In this document: piece after piece, positions 47,642 to 55,907 of the stretch | Position numbering within the stretch: position 1 is the first letter of the stretch | Layout of the letters: every line of letters starts with the position of its first letter | Assembly: GCF_900107755.1 (NCBI RefSeq) | Contig: NZ_FNQR01000011.1 | Coordinates: 78,210-142,209 of the forward strand | Source: Thalassobacillus cyri | GTDB taxonomy: Bacteria > Bacillota > Bacilli > Bacillales > Halobacillaceae | Length of the DNA stretch: 64,000 nucleotides | Direction of reading: 5' to 3' | The notes under the pieces: model-generated | What the model was told of the DNA's origin: nothing | Databases searched by the model: none | What the model saw: only the letters and a program-made list of their open reading frames with translations | Translations under genes and position numbers: made by a program

Positions 47642-49276
47642 TTGGAATTTGATGTTCAACAAATGATTTTTGAATTTATCGGCGGTCTGGGTATTTTCTT
47701 ATTTGGATTAAAGTACATGGGAGACGGGTTGCAGCAGACAGCAGGAGATAATTTGCGCAACTTGCTGGATCGCTTTACCAGGAATCCTTTCATGGGAGTT
47801 ATAGCGGGTGCAGTTACGACAGCATTACTTCAAAGTAGTTCAACCACTACTGTGCTGACGGTCGGTCTGGTAAACGCCGGTTTTATGAGCTTTAGACAGG
47901 CAATCGGTGTTATTATGGGTGCCAATATCGGTACTACAATGACTGCATTTATTATTGGTATTGATGTCAAGGAATATGGTTTACCAATTATTGCAGTAGG
48001 TGCATTCATGATTTTCTTCTTTAAGAATAAAAAGGTTACGTACATTGGACAAACCATTTTTGGCCTGGGTGCACTATTCTTTGGCCTTGAAATGATGAGT
48101 GGCGGGATGAAGCCATTACGTTCATTGGAAGCCTTCCAGGAATTAACGTTAAATATGAGTCAAAACCCTATTCTCGGGGTAGTGGTAGGGACAGTATTTA
48201 CAGTGATTGTTCAAAGCTCCAGTGCAACCATTGGTGTCTTACAAGGCCTATATGGTGAAGGGCTTGTCAACTTACAAGCAGCTCTGCCAGTGTTGTTTGG
48301 TGACAATATCGGTACAACAATAACAGCTGTATTAGCTGCAATTGGTGCAAGTGTCGGTGCAAGAAGGGCAGCCTTCACGCATGTTATTTTCAACATGCTG
48401 GGTGCCATACTCTTTTTACTTTTATTAAAACCATTCACTTTGTATACGGAGTGGTTGGCTAAAACGCTTGATCTTAATCCGGAAATGACGATTGCATTTG
48501 CTCACGGTTCATTTAATATAGCTAATACGCTATTACAATTTCCGTTTATCGCTGTGTTAGCTTGGGTAGTTGTCAAACTGGTGCCTGGCGAAGAGTCCGC
48601 GGTGGATTCTAAACCACAACATTTAGATCCGATTTTCATTGAACAATCCCCATCGCTTGCATTAGATCAAGCGAAAGAAGAAGTTCTTCGCATGGGGGAC
48701 TTAGCATATAAAGGGTTGGAAGAGACAAGTAGTTATTCCAATAACCTCAAGCAGAAGCATGCGGAAGTAGCATTGCAGTTAGAAGATGCTTTAAATAATC
48801 TCGATCGGAAAATTACAGATTATCTTGTCAAACTATCAGTGGCTCCTTTGACTGATGAAGACAGTAGAAAACACTCAGCACTTCTTGATTCGGTCAGAGA
48901 CTATGAACGTATCGGAGATCATTTTGAAAATATCATCGAGCTCATCGATTATAAAGTTTCTAATAAAGTTGATTTGACAGGGCAGGCTCAAGAAGACTTA
49001 AACGATATGTTCAACTTGACGCTTATGACTGTAAGACAGGCCACTAAAGCGTTAGAAACGATGGACCGTGAAGAAGCCCTCGCGGTTGTCCAGAAAGAAG
49101 ATCAGATTGATCAGATGGAACGGACCTATCGTAAGAAGCATATTCTTCGCTTGAACGAAGGGTTATGTACAGGTCAAGCCGGGATTGTATTTGTAGATAT
49201 AATCAGTAATTTGGAGCGTATTGGAGACCATGCAGTTAACATTGCGGAAGAAGTACTTGGTGAAGAGGACCAGTAA
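47642..49276 (+). CDS. Na/Pi cotransporter with C-terminal PhoU domain
   Basis: The 544-residue protein joins a PNaS sodium/phosphate symporter (two repeats with LLQSSSTTTVL and VIVQSSSATIGV, about residues 1-315) to a PhoU-like helical domain (about 340-540) that may tie transport to phosphate state. I prefer the TTG at 47642, nine bases after AGGGGTGG; the ATG at 47618 lacks a ribosome site. TTAACC, TAAATT and TTAAAT recur at 11-base steps from 47514, a weak hint of Pho control. It differs from the shorter symporter at 17155. Confidence 0.88.
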   Translation: MEFDVQQMIFEFIGGLGIFLFGLKYMGDGLQQTAGDNLRNLLDRFTRNPFMGVIAGAVTTALLQSSSTTTVLTVGLVNAGFMSFRQAIGVIMGANIGTTMTAFIIGIDVKEYGLPIIAVGAFMIFFFKNKKVTYIGQTIFGLGALFFGLEMMSGGMKPLRSLEAFQELTLNMSQNPILGVVVGTVFTVIVQSSSATIGVLQGLYGEGLVNLQAALPVLFGDNIGTTITAVLAAIGASVGARRAAFTHVIFNMLGAILFLLLLKPFTLYTEWLAKTLDLNPEMTIAFAHGSFNIANTLLQFPFIAVLAWVVVKLVPGEESAVDSKPQHLDPIFIEQSPSLALDQAKEEVLRMGDLAYKGLEETSSYSNNLKQKHAEVALQLEDALNNLDRKITDYLVKLSVAPLTDEDSRKHSALLDSVRDYERIGDHFENIIELIDYKVSNKVDLTGQAQEDLNDMFNLTLMTVRQATKALETMDREEALAVVQKEDQIDQMERTYRKKHILRLNEGLCTGQAGIVFVDIISNLERIGDHAVNIAEEVLGEEDQ

Positions 49277-49279
49277 TTC

Positions 49280-49312
49280 AAAACGCACTCAGTTAAGCTG
49301 AGTGCGTTTTTT
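49280..49312 (+). terminator. Terminator after the Na/Pi-PhoU gene
   Basis: AAAACGCACTCAG pairs with CTGAGTGCGTTTT around a four-base loop. Confidence 0.9.
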
Positions 49313-49369
49313 ATATCTGGTTTAAAAAAAGAAACCCTCGATATGATATAGATATTTATAGAAATAGTC

Positions 49370-49398
49370 TTGAAAGCAGTCTTTGAACATGCTATATT
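49370..49398 (+). promoter_or_regulatory. tRNA operon promoter P1
   Basis: TTGAAA (49370-49375), 17 bases, TATATT (49393-49398). It is the upstream of two tandem promoters in the 356-base gene-free leader of the tRNA cluster. Confidence 0.65.
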
Positions 49399-49440
49399 AT
49401 TTTTGTTGCTTTCTTACTGATTAAGATTTTTTCTTTGCTA

Positions 49441-49469
49441 TTGACACCTTCAGAAATACATGATATATT
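49441..49469 (+). promoter_or_regulatory. tRNA operon promoter P2
   Basis: Consensus TTGACA (49441-49446), 17 bases, TATATT (49464-49469), 71 bases after P1. Tandem promoters at this sort of spacing are typical of Bacillus stable-RNA operons. Confidence 0.75.
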
Positions 49470-49490
49470 ATATCTCGTCGCTTCAACAAA

Positions 49491-49569
49491 GCCAACCTCT
49501 TCGAAATCACATCGAAGCAAGCTTTGCGAAGCTGACCTCATCGAATAATCATCGAAGAAGCTTTGCGAG
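49491..49569 (+). repeat. Imperfect 40-bp tandem repeat in the tRNA leader
   Basis: Unit 1 (49491-49530) and unit 2 (49531-49569) share CCTC-TCGAA, CATCGAAG and AAGCTTTGCGA in the same order. The units lie between promoter P2 and the first tRNA, so they would be transcribed and removed during processing. Confidence 0.65.
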
Positions 49570-49668
49570 GAGTTCAACAGTCTCTTTCGGTAAGAAAGAC
49601 ATACAAAAGGGTTGAATGACGAGCACGAAACTTAGATTGTAGCTCGATGATATACTTATTATAATTAT

Positions 49669-49743
49669 TCCACCGTAGCTCAGTGGTAGAGCAATCGGCT
49701 GTTAACCGATTGGTCGTAGGTTCGAATCCTACCGGTGGAGCCA
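49669..49743 (+). tRNA. tRNA-Asn (GTT)
   Basis: Acceptor TCCACCG pairs with CGGTGGA, the anticodon stem ATCGG/CCGAT encloses GTT at 49701-49703, the T-loop is TTCGAAT, and CCA is encoded. Confidence 0.97.
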
Positions 49744-49748
49744 TTAAT

Positions 49749-49825
49749 GTCGGCGTAGCTCAGCTGGCGAGAGCGTACGGTTCATACCCGTGAGGTCGGG
49801 GGTTCGATCCCCTCCGCCGACACCA
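49749..49825 (+). tRNA. tRNA-Met (CAT), elongator type
   Basis: Acceptor GTCGGCG pairs with CGCCGAC. The loop TTCATAC carries anticodon CAT. The body matches the elongator tRNA-Met of Bacillus and lacks the three G-C pairs of the initiator anticodon stem. CCA is encoded. Confidence 0.93.
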
Positions 49826-49854
49826 TACATAACTTTAATTTAATAGTCTAACAT

Positions 49855-49931
49855 GGCGGTCGTGGCGAAGTGGTTAACGCACCGGATTGTGGTTCCGGCA
49901 TACGTGGGTTCGATCCCCACCGGTCGCCCCA
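49855..49931 (+). tRNA. tRNA-His (GTG)
   Basis: Acceptor GCGGTCG pairs with CGGTCGC, with the extra G at -1 opposite C73 that marks tRNA-His. The anticodon is GTG, and CCA is encoded. Confidence 0.96.
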
Positions 49932-49934
49932 TGT

Positions 49935-50011
49935 GGACCCTTAGCTCAGCTGGTTAGAGCTATCGGCTCATAACCGATCGGTCGCAGGTTCGAATCCTGC
50001 AGGGTCCACCA
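49935..50011 (+). tRNA. tRNA-Ile2 (CAT, lysidine type)
   Basis: Acceptor GGACCCT pairs with AGGGTCC and the anticodon loop CTCATAA carries CAT. The body (GGACC acceptor, CTCATAA loop) fits the Bacillus isoleucine tRNA whose C34 is turned into lysidine by TilS to read AUA, not the methionine tRNA. The assignment is by resemblance. Confidence 0.8.
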
Positions 50012-50020
50012 TTTTTATGC

Positions 50021-50113
50021 GGAGGAGTACCCAAGTCTGGCTGAAGGGAGCGGTCTTGAAAACCGCCAGGGGCTTTACGGCCCGCGGGGGTTCGAATCCC
50101 TCCTCCTCCGCCA
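50021..50113 (+). tRNA. tRNA-Ser (TGA)
   Basis: This class II tRNA has acceptor GGAGGAG/CTCCTCC, an anticodon stem GCGGT/ACCGC with TGA in the loop CTTGAAA, a long variable arm, and encoded CCA. Confidence 0.97.
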
Positions 50114-50135
50114 TTTTAAATCATGTAAAAAATGC

Positions 50136-50211
<76 letters not shown>

Positions 50212-50227
50212 CTTTACATACCTAGCG

Positions 50228-50255
50228 ATGCTGACTAACAGTCAGCATTTTTTTG
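50228..50255 (+). terminator. Terminator of the tRNA operon
   Basis: ATGCTGACT pairs with AGTCAGCAT around AAC, followed by seven T residues. Confidence 0.92.
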
Positions 50256-50273
50256 TTTCTATAAAAGAATCAT

Positions 50274-50298
50274 GTTTTAAGGAAATCTATTAGGGAAA
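50274..50298 (+). promoter_or_regulatory. Possible sigma-B promoter upstream of sodA
   Basis: GTTTTA (50274-50279), 13 bases, GGGAAA (50293-50298) fits the general stress sigma-B pattern. It lies about 150 bases before sodA. A weaker TTGCAA/TAATGT pair at 50347-50375 could serve sigma-A. Confidence 0.4.
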
Positions 50299-50449
50299 CA
50301 TATATAAGCAGGGTCAATAAAAAGAAAATAAGAATATGCATAATATTTGCAACACTTCAGATGCTTTGGTAATGTTGCATTAGAGGCTTGAAAGCAGGGA
50401 ACTGCTTCCAGGCACTGAGGTACATATTATAAAAAGGAGGAATTTCATT

Positions 50450-51061
50450 ATGGCTAAATTTGAACTACCTGAACTACCATACGCTTATGATGCACTAGAA
50501 CCACACATTGACAAGGAAACAATGAATATCCACCACACAAAACACCATAACACCTATGTGACAAAGCTGAACAATGCGCTTGAGGGTCATGCAGATTTAG
50601 AAAGTAAGTCATTAGACGATCTAGTTGGCAATCTTGACGCTGTACCGGAAGATATCCGCAATGCTGTCCGTAACAATGGTGGTGGACATGTGAACCACTC
50701 TCTATTCTGGCAAATCATGTCACCAAATGGTGGTGGAGAGCCATCAGGTGATCTGGCCAATGCTATTAACGAAAAGTTTGGCAGTTTCGAACAATTCAAA
50801 GAAGAATTTGAAAATGTAGCCAAGGGTCGTTTTGGTTCAGGCTGGGCCTGGTTAGTAGTAAACAATGGAAACATCGAATTGATGGATACCATTAACCAGG
50901 ACTCACCGATTATGGAAGGAAAAACTCCTATTTTAGGGTTGGACGTATGGGAGCATGCGTACTACCTTAAATATCAGAACAAGCGTCCGGATTATGCTAA
51001 AGCATTCTGGAACGTAGTAAACTGGGAAGAAGTCTCTAAGCGTTATCAAGATGCTAAATAA
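50450..51061 (+). CDS. sodA: Superoxide dismutase (Mn/Fe)
   Basis: SodA removes superoxide in the cytosol. The 203-residue protein has the ligand set of the Fe/Mn family: His27 region ([13 protein letters not shown]), His in [10 protein letters not shown], and Asp and His in [13 protein letters not shown]. The GGG-containing HVNHSLFWQ and GSGWAWLV blocks suggest manganese use, as in Bacillus, but metal choice is not proven by sequence. AAAAGGAGG precedes the ATG. Confidence 0.97.
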   Translation: MAKFELPELPYAYDALEPHIDKETMNIHHTKHHNTYVTKLNNALEGHADLESKSLDDLVGNLDAVPEDIRNAVRNNGGGHVNHSLFWQIMSPNGGGEPSGDLANAINEKFGSFEQFKEEFENVAKGRFGSGWAWLVVNNGNIELMDTINQDSPIMEGKTPILGLDVWEHAYYLKYQNKRPDYAKAFWNVVNWEEVSKRYQDAK

Positions 51062-51069
51062 TAATACTG

Positions 51070-51101
51070 AAAAGCGCGGATTAATGTCCGCGCTTTTTTT
51101 T
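51070..51101 (+). terminator. Terminator after sodA
   Basis: AAAAGCGCGGA (51070-51080) pairs with TCCGCGCTTTT (51087-51097), followed by more T residues. Confidence 0.92.
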
Positions 51102-51117
51102 CATGCCCAGAAAATTG

Positions 51118-51176
51118 CATATCTCCAATCCATTTGAAGAAACTAAAGAAGGACAGTAAAGGAGATTGGAGATATG
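51118..51176 (+). promoter_or_regulatory. Inverted repeat occluding the yqgE start
   Basis: CATATCTCCAATC (51118-51130) is the exact complement of GATTGGAGATATG (51164-51176), whose end is the ATG of the MFS gene. The right arm also covers the end of the ribosome site AAAGGAGA. If transcribed together, the stem would hide translation initiation. Confidence 0.6.
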
Positions 51177-52451
51177 AAAAAAATATTACACTCCCTTTTA
51201 GGGCCGACCGAAGTGAATAAGGATTTACTGCTATTGCTTTTAATTGGCGGTCTTTATTCCTTGGGTATCTTTTTATCGAATACATTCGTTAATGTATATT
51301 TGTGGAAGCAATCCAGCGAGTATACAGCGATCGCGTTATATAATTTGAGTATTTATATCTTGCAACCCATTACTTTCATTTTTGCAGGAAAATTCGCGAA
51401 GAAGGTGGATCGCGTTGTCGTACTGCGGGCGGGGGTAATATTTTTATCCTTGTTTTTCTTGACGGTATTGGTGGTAGGAGAGAAGGCCGCCAGCTTTAAT
51501 ATGTTGCTGGGCGGTTTATTAGGTGTTGGATACGGATTTTACTGGCTCGCCTTTAATGTGCTGACATTCGAAATTACAGAACCAGAAACGCGTGATTTCT
51601 TTAATGGCTTTTTAGGACTGCTGCAATCTTTTGGTGGTATGATCGGTCCTATATTAGCAGGTTTAATCATCGCTAATATGGCTGCGTTTACAGGTTATAC
51701 CGTGATTTTCACCATTTCTTTCGTGTTATTCATTTGTGCGGTAATCACAAGCTTCTTTTTAAAGCGGAGAAAAGCGAAGGGGAATTTCTCTTTTAAGCGA
51801 ATCTTTGAAGAACGTAAGACCAATAAAAATTGGGGTAAAATCTTGAACGCCCATATTTTTCAAGGGCTCAGGGAAGGGACATTTTTGTTTGTCATTTCCA
51901 TTTGGGTGTATATCGCTACACAGAGTGAATTATCTTTAGGTATGTTTAATCTGGTATACTCCGGGAGTGCCTTTGTGCTTTATTTTCTGGCAACAAAGTG
52001 GATCAAACCCCGACTTAGAAAATGGGCGATCTTCGCAGGTGGGGTTTCGTTATACCTTGCTCTCTCTATATTATTAATTAATGTAAACTTCACAACATTG
52101 TTGATTTATGCGGCAGTGATAGGGATATCTTATCCGATATTGTATGTACCCTATATTTCTTTGACCTATGATGTCATCGGTAAATCATGGAAAGCGGCAG
52201 AAATGAGGATTGAATATATTGTGGTGCGTGAATTATTTTTAAATGCAGGAAGAGTGCTGTCCATCATAATTTTCTTGATTGGCATAACGTTGTTTACCCC
52301 AGATCAGGCTATTCCTTTCATCCTGTTAATCGTAGGATCCGGACACTTCTGGATTTACTTTTTTGTAAAAGGCATCGATTTACGTAAACAAGAGGAAACG
52401 GAGAGCGCTTATGTAACAGATACGACAATGACCACAAGTAAAAACCCTTAA
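51174..52451 (+). CDS. yqgE: MFS transporter (YqgE-like)
   Basis: This 425-residue major facilitator has about twelve membrane segments with the central cytoplasmic loop near residues 200-225 (KRRKAKGNFSFKRIF). The substrate is unknown. Its place between sodA and pbpA matches B. subtilis yqgE. The ribosome site AAAGGAGA and the ATG lie in one arm of a 13-bp inverted repeat. A short Thr-rich tail closes the protein. Confidence 0.85.
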   Translation: MKKILHSLLGPTEVNKDLLLLLLIGGLYSLGIFLSNTFVNVYLWKQSSEYTAIALYNLSIYILQPITFIFAGKFAKKVDRVVVLRAGVIFLSLFFLTVLVVGEKAASFNMLLGGLLGVGYGFYWLAFNVLTFEITEPETRDFFNGFLGLLQSFGGMIGPILAGLIIANMAAFTGYTVIFTISFVLFICAVITSFFLKRRKAKGNFSFKRIFEERKTNKNWGKILNAHIFQGLREGTFLFVISIWVYIATQSELSLGMFNLVYSGSAFVLYFLATKWIKPRLRKWAIFAGGVSLYLALSILLINVNFTTLLIYAAVIGISYPILYVPYISLTYDVIGKSWKAAEMRIEYIVVRELFLNAGRVLSIIIFLIGITLFTPDQAIPFILLIVGSGHFWIYFFVKGIDLRKQEETESAYVTDTTMTTSKNP

Positions 52452-52488
52452 TATTCCCCATTGGCAACTATTTATATTTCTTGGAAGA

Positions 52489-52497
52489 TGTTATAAT
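52489..52497 (+). promoter_or_regulatory. Extended -10 promoter of pbpA
   Basis: TGTTATAAT is a consensus extended -10 located 34 bases before the pbpA start. No good -35 is seen at 17 bases. Confidence 0.45.
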
Positions 52498-52531
52498 GAT
52501 GGGTGGAATTTGACATATAAGGGGGAGGACG

Positions 52532-54673
52532 ATGGGGAAAAGCAAAAAGAAAAAATCGCATCTTCCTTTGAGAATGAATATTTTGTTCTTTGTGATTTTT
52601 TTATTATTCGCTTCTTTGATACTGCAATTGGGCGTCGTACAGATTTTATACGGAGAAGATGCCCAGGAAGAAATCAACCGCACCGAAAATACTACGATCC
52701 ATACACCGGTCCCAAGAGGTAAAATGTATGATCGTTTTGGCAGGGTCCTTGTAGATAACGAACCGCTTTATTCGATTACATACACGCCTCCAAAAGGGGT
52801 GCAGCCAATGGATCGATTAGAGTTAGCAGAAGATCTAGCTGACTATATCAGTATGGGAGATAAGAAAGAGTTAGAGAAAATAGTACGGGAACGTGATTTA
52901 AAAGAATATTATTATTTGCTTCATGAAAAAGAAGTGAATGAAAGAGTGACACCAGAAGAGGCAGAGAACTTATCCAATGGGAAAGTATATCAATTGATGC
53001 TCGATCGAATCACTGAAGAAGAAATTAAAACGATTCCATTCGAAAAGTATCAGGTGATTGCAATCAAGAAAGAGCTGGATCAGGCTTCCGCATTAGCTCC
53101 GCATATCATTAAGAATGAAGACATCACGATTGAGGAATATGCGACAGTTGCTGAACATTTGAATCAGCTGCCTGGTATCAATGTAACATCTGATTGGAAT
53201 CGAAAATATCCATTTGAAGGCACGCTTCGAAATTATATCGGAAGTATCACTACAGCCGAACAGGGTATTCCAAAGGCAAATCAAGATTATTATCTGTCCT
53301 TGGATTATAGTCGTAATGATCGTGTCGGCAAAAGCGGACTTGAAGAAGAGTATGAAAGTGTTTTAAGAGGAACAAAGGAAAAAATTCGGTATGAAACAGA
53401 TAAGAAACATAATATTGTCAACTCGGAAGTGGTCAGGCAAGGGTCACGGGGGGACGATTTAGTACTTTCTATTGATATCGAATTGCAGAAGCGGGTCGAT
53501 GAAATCGTGGCACGAAGACTGAAAGAAGAAATAGCCCGCCAGCCTTATAAAAACCGATTTCTAGAAGATGCAATGGTGGTCATGATGGATCCTAATACCG
53601 GAGAAGTGCTGGCAGTTTCAGGAATGCATTATAACCGTGATAGGGAATCTGATGAGCCTTTAGTAGAAGACCATTCCTATAAAGTACTCCAGGCCCAGCA
53701 CCTTCCTGGTTCCACTGTCAAAGGTGCTACGGTATTGATGGCCTTACATGAAGGGGTTATGAAGCCTGGTGAAACGATTTACGACAGGACCTTAAAATTA
53801 AAGGGCTCACAAGATAAAAGTTCATGGCGGACATTGGGACCAGTAAATGACATAACAGCACTGCAGAAGTCTTCAAACGTATATATGTTCTTAGCCGCTA
53901 TAAGAATGGGCGGGGATACCTACATTCCGAACGACCCATTAGGCTTCAGGAGTGGAACATATGAGAAATTTCTTTATTATTATAACCAGTTTGGTCTTGG
54001 TGTACCTACGGGAATTGACATGCCTTATGAAGCAGTCGGTTATATAGGTGAAGATCCGATTCCGGGAACTCAGCTTGACTTAATGATTGGTCAGTACAAT
54101 TCTTATACTACAATGCAATTAGCTCAGTACGTGTCAACCATTGCCAATGATGGTTATCGTGTCAAGCCTCATCTAGTCAAAGAAATTCGCAAGCCTTCTA
54201 ATGAACCTGGTGAGTTAGGGCCGGTCAGTCAGAACATTAATACGACCGTGTTAAATCGAATTGATATGGAGCAGAAGTATATTGATCGGGTACAGCTTGG
54301 TTTTCAATATGCATTTCAACGACCTGGTGGAACTGCGTACGGATATTTCGATGATGTCGACTACAGTCCGGCTGGAAAAACCGGTACAGCGGAAAATGCG
54401 GTTTATTTAGAAGACAGTAACGGAAAACCTTATAAGATAGATACAGAGAACTTGACGATGGTAGGATATGCACCACACAACGATCCTGAGGTAGCCTTCT
54501 CTGTGGTGGTTCCACATGTCGGTAAAGGAGCAGGCTCTGGTATCAATAAGTATATTACAAAAGACATCCTTGATGCGTATTTTGAGTTGAAAAAAGAACG
54601 CAGCAAAGAAGGCGTCAAGAATTTAAATGAAAAACTTGATGTGGAAGATGACGATAAGAAAGAAGAAGAGTGA
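52532..54673 (+). CDS. pbpA: Class B penicillin-binding protein (transpeptidase)
   Basis: PbpA cross-links peptidoglycan during cell elongation, with a SEDS-type partner, in Bacillus. The 713-residue protein has a short basic head, one membrane segment (about 18-38), the PBP dimer domain (PVPRGKMYDRFGRVL), and the transpeptidase domain with all three motifs: S394-T-V-K, S447-S-N and K616-T-G. GGGGGAGGA precedes the ATG. The tail is acidic and lacks PASTA domains. The sodA-yqgE-pbpA-pstS order is that of B. subtilis. Confidence 0.95.
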   Translation: MGKSKKKKSHLPLRMNILFFVIFLLFASLILQLGVVQILYGEDAQEEINRTENTTIHTPVPRGKMYDRFGRVLVDNEPLYSITYTPPKGVQPMDRLELAEDLADYISMGDKKELEKIVRERDLKEYYYLLHEKEVNERVTPEEAENLSNGKVYQLMLDRITEEEIKTIPFEKYQVIAIKKELDQASALAPHIIKNEDITIEEYATVAEHLNQLPGINVTSDWNRKYPFEGTLRNYIGSITTAEQGIPKANQDYYLSLDYSRNDRVGKSGLEEEYESVLRGTKEKIRYETDKKHNIVNSEVVRQGSRGDDLVLSIDIELQKRVDEIVARRLKEEIARQPYKNRFLEDAMVVMMDPNTGEVLAVSGMHYNRDRESDEPLVEDHSYKVLQAQHLPGSTVKGATVLMALHEGVMKPGETIYDRTLKLKGSQDKSSWRTLGPVNDITALQKSSNVYMFLAAIRMGGDTYIPNDPLGFRSGTYEKFLYYYNQFGLGVPTGIDMPYEAVGYIGEDPIPGTQLDLMIGQYNSYTTMQLAQYVSTIANDGYRVKPHLVKEIRKPSNEPGELGPVSQNINTTVLNRIDMEQKYIDRVQLGFQYAFQRPGGTAYGYFDDVDYSPAGKTGTAENAVYLEDSNGKPYKIDTENLTMVGYAPHNDPEVAFSVVVPHVGKGAGSGINKYITKDILDAYFELKKERSKEGVKNLNEKLDVEDDDKKEEE

Positions 54674-54699
54674 TACCTTATGGGTATTGCTCTTTTTTT
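54667..54699 (+). terminator. Terminator after pbpA
   Basis: AGAGTGATACC pairs (two G-T pairs) with GGGTATTGCTCT, followed by seven T residues. Confidence 0.8.
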
Positions 54700-54715
54700 A
54701 TGGAGAACAAGGCAA

Positions 54716-54732
54716 TTTACACAATCTTTACA
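54716..54732 (+). promoter_or_regulatory. Pho box (PhoP binding repeats) of pst operon
   Basis: TTTACA, five bases, TTTACA forms a direct repeat at the 11-base period of PhoP sites, with a weaker TTTCAT one period further. TATGAT sequences at 54756 and 54764 are candidate -10 elements. This fits phosphate-starvation control of pstS. Confidence 0.75.
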
Positions 54733-54827
54733 CTGGTTTCATTTTGAATTAAAACTATGATTCTATGATAGGAGATGTAGTTGGCCAAGCCAACCGACAC
54801 AAATCAAATGGTGTAGGGGGAAAAGAA

Positions 54828-55793
54828 ATGAAAAATTTCAAGAATTTCGCACTACTATCTTCATTAGTTCTTATGCTAGGTGTACTAGTTGCATGTGGCG
54901 GCGAATCTGGTGGTGGAGAAAATGGAGGTTCTAAAGAATCTGTATCAGGAAGTATCTCCATTGACGGTTCTTCAACAGTTTTCCCGATTATGGAAGCTTT
55001 GACTTATGAATATAACAAGAAGAACCCTGAAGTGAATGTCTCAGTAAACGCTTCTGGATCCGGTGGCGGATTTAAGAAATTTACCAAAGGTGAAACAGAC
55101 TTCAGTAATGCTTCTAGACCAATCAAAGAAGAAGAAAAGCAAGCTGCTGAGAAAAATGGTGTTGAGTACAAAGAATTAGAAGTAGCAAAAGATGGACTTT
55201 CAGTAGTTGTTAGTAAACAAAATGATTTCGTAAATGAGCTTTCAGTAGAAGATTTAAAAAAGATATTTACAGATGGTAATAATGCAACCAAATGGTCAGA
55301 CATTAATCCCGAATGGCCGGATGAAACCATTAAGATCTACAGCCCTGGTCATGATTCAGGTACCTTCGATTATTTCAATGAAGTAGTACTACAAGATAAG
55401 CCGATGAAAGAAGGAGAGAACACTACTCTTTCAGAGGATGATAACGTACTAGTACGCGGAATTGAGAGCGATCCTAATGCAATTGGATTCTTTGGTTATG
55501 CCTACTACAAGGAAAACGAAGACAGTTTGAAAGTGTTGGGCATCAAAGATGGGGAAGGAAAAGCAGTGAAACCGACTCCGGAAACAATTCAGGATGGTTC
55601 TTACACACCTTTCTCCCGTCCATTGTTCACTTATGTAAATATGAAATCTTACAAAGAGAAAGAGCAAGTGAAAGACTTTTCTGAATACCTGTTGAAAAAT
55701 GCAGGTAAAGCTGCAGAGCAAGTCGGGTACGTAGCTCTTCCGGAAGAAAAATATCAAGAACAGCTGGATGCCTTAAAATCTGAAGCTGAATAA
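54828..55793 (+). CDS. pstS: Phosphate ABC transporter, substrate-binding lipoprotein
   Basis: PstS captures phosphate outside the membrane for the PstCAB transporter. The 321-residue precursor has a lipoprotein signal with lipobox LVAC (C23), a Gly-rich linker, and phosphate-contact blocks DGSSTVFPI, SGSGGGFKKF and SPGHDSGTFDYF. The ATG at 54828 follows TAGGGGG; the frame is open to 54765. A strong hairpin after the gene may protect its mRNA and set it above pstC. Confidence 0.96.
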   Translation: MKNFKNFALLSSLVLMLGVLVACGGESGGGENGGSKESVSGSISIDGSSTVFPIMEALTYEYNKKNPEVNVSVNASGSGGGFKKFTKGETDFSNASRPIKEEEKQAAEKNGVEYKELEVAKDGLSVVVSKQNDFVNELSVEDLKKIFTDGNNATKWSDINPEWPDETIKIYSPGHDSGTFDYFNEVVLQDKPMKEGENTTLSEDDNVLVRGIESDPNAIGFFGYAYYKENEDSLKVLGIKDGEGKAVKPTPETIQDGSYTPFSRPLFTYVNMKSYKEKEQVKDFSEYLLKNAGKAAEQVGYVALPEEKYQEQLDALKSEAE

Positions 55794-55815
55794 AACAATT
55801 GCTAAAAGAAATATG

Positions 55816-55851
55816 AGGAAGGGTGGGGCTTACGTGCAGTCCCACCTTCCT
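55816..55851 (+). repeat. Hairpin between pstS and pstC
   Basis: AGGAAGGGTGGG (55816-55827) pairs with CCCACCTTCCT (55841-55851), with one bulge and no T tract. It fits a processing or partial-termination site giving more pstS than pstC message. Confidence 0.7.
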
Positions 55852-55907
55852 GTATGAAAATAAGAGAAGACGTTAAACGCCTTTTTATGGATGAAAGGGG
55901 ATTTATC

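Noticed and set aside
49637..49665. TTGTAG-N17-TATAAT just before the first tRNA
   Set aside because: The start of transcription would fall inside the mature tRNA-Asn; the tandem promoters at 49370 and 49441 are better placed.
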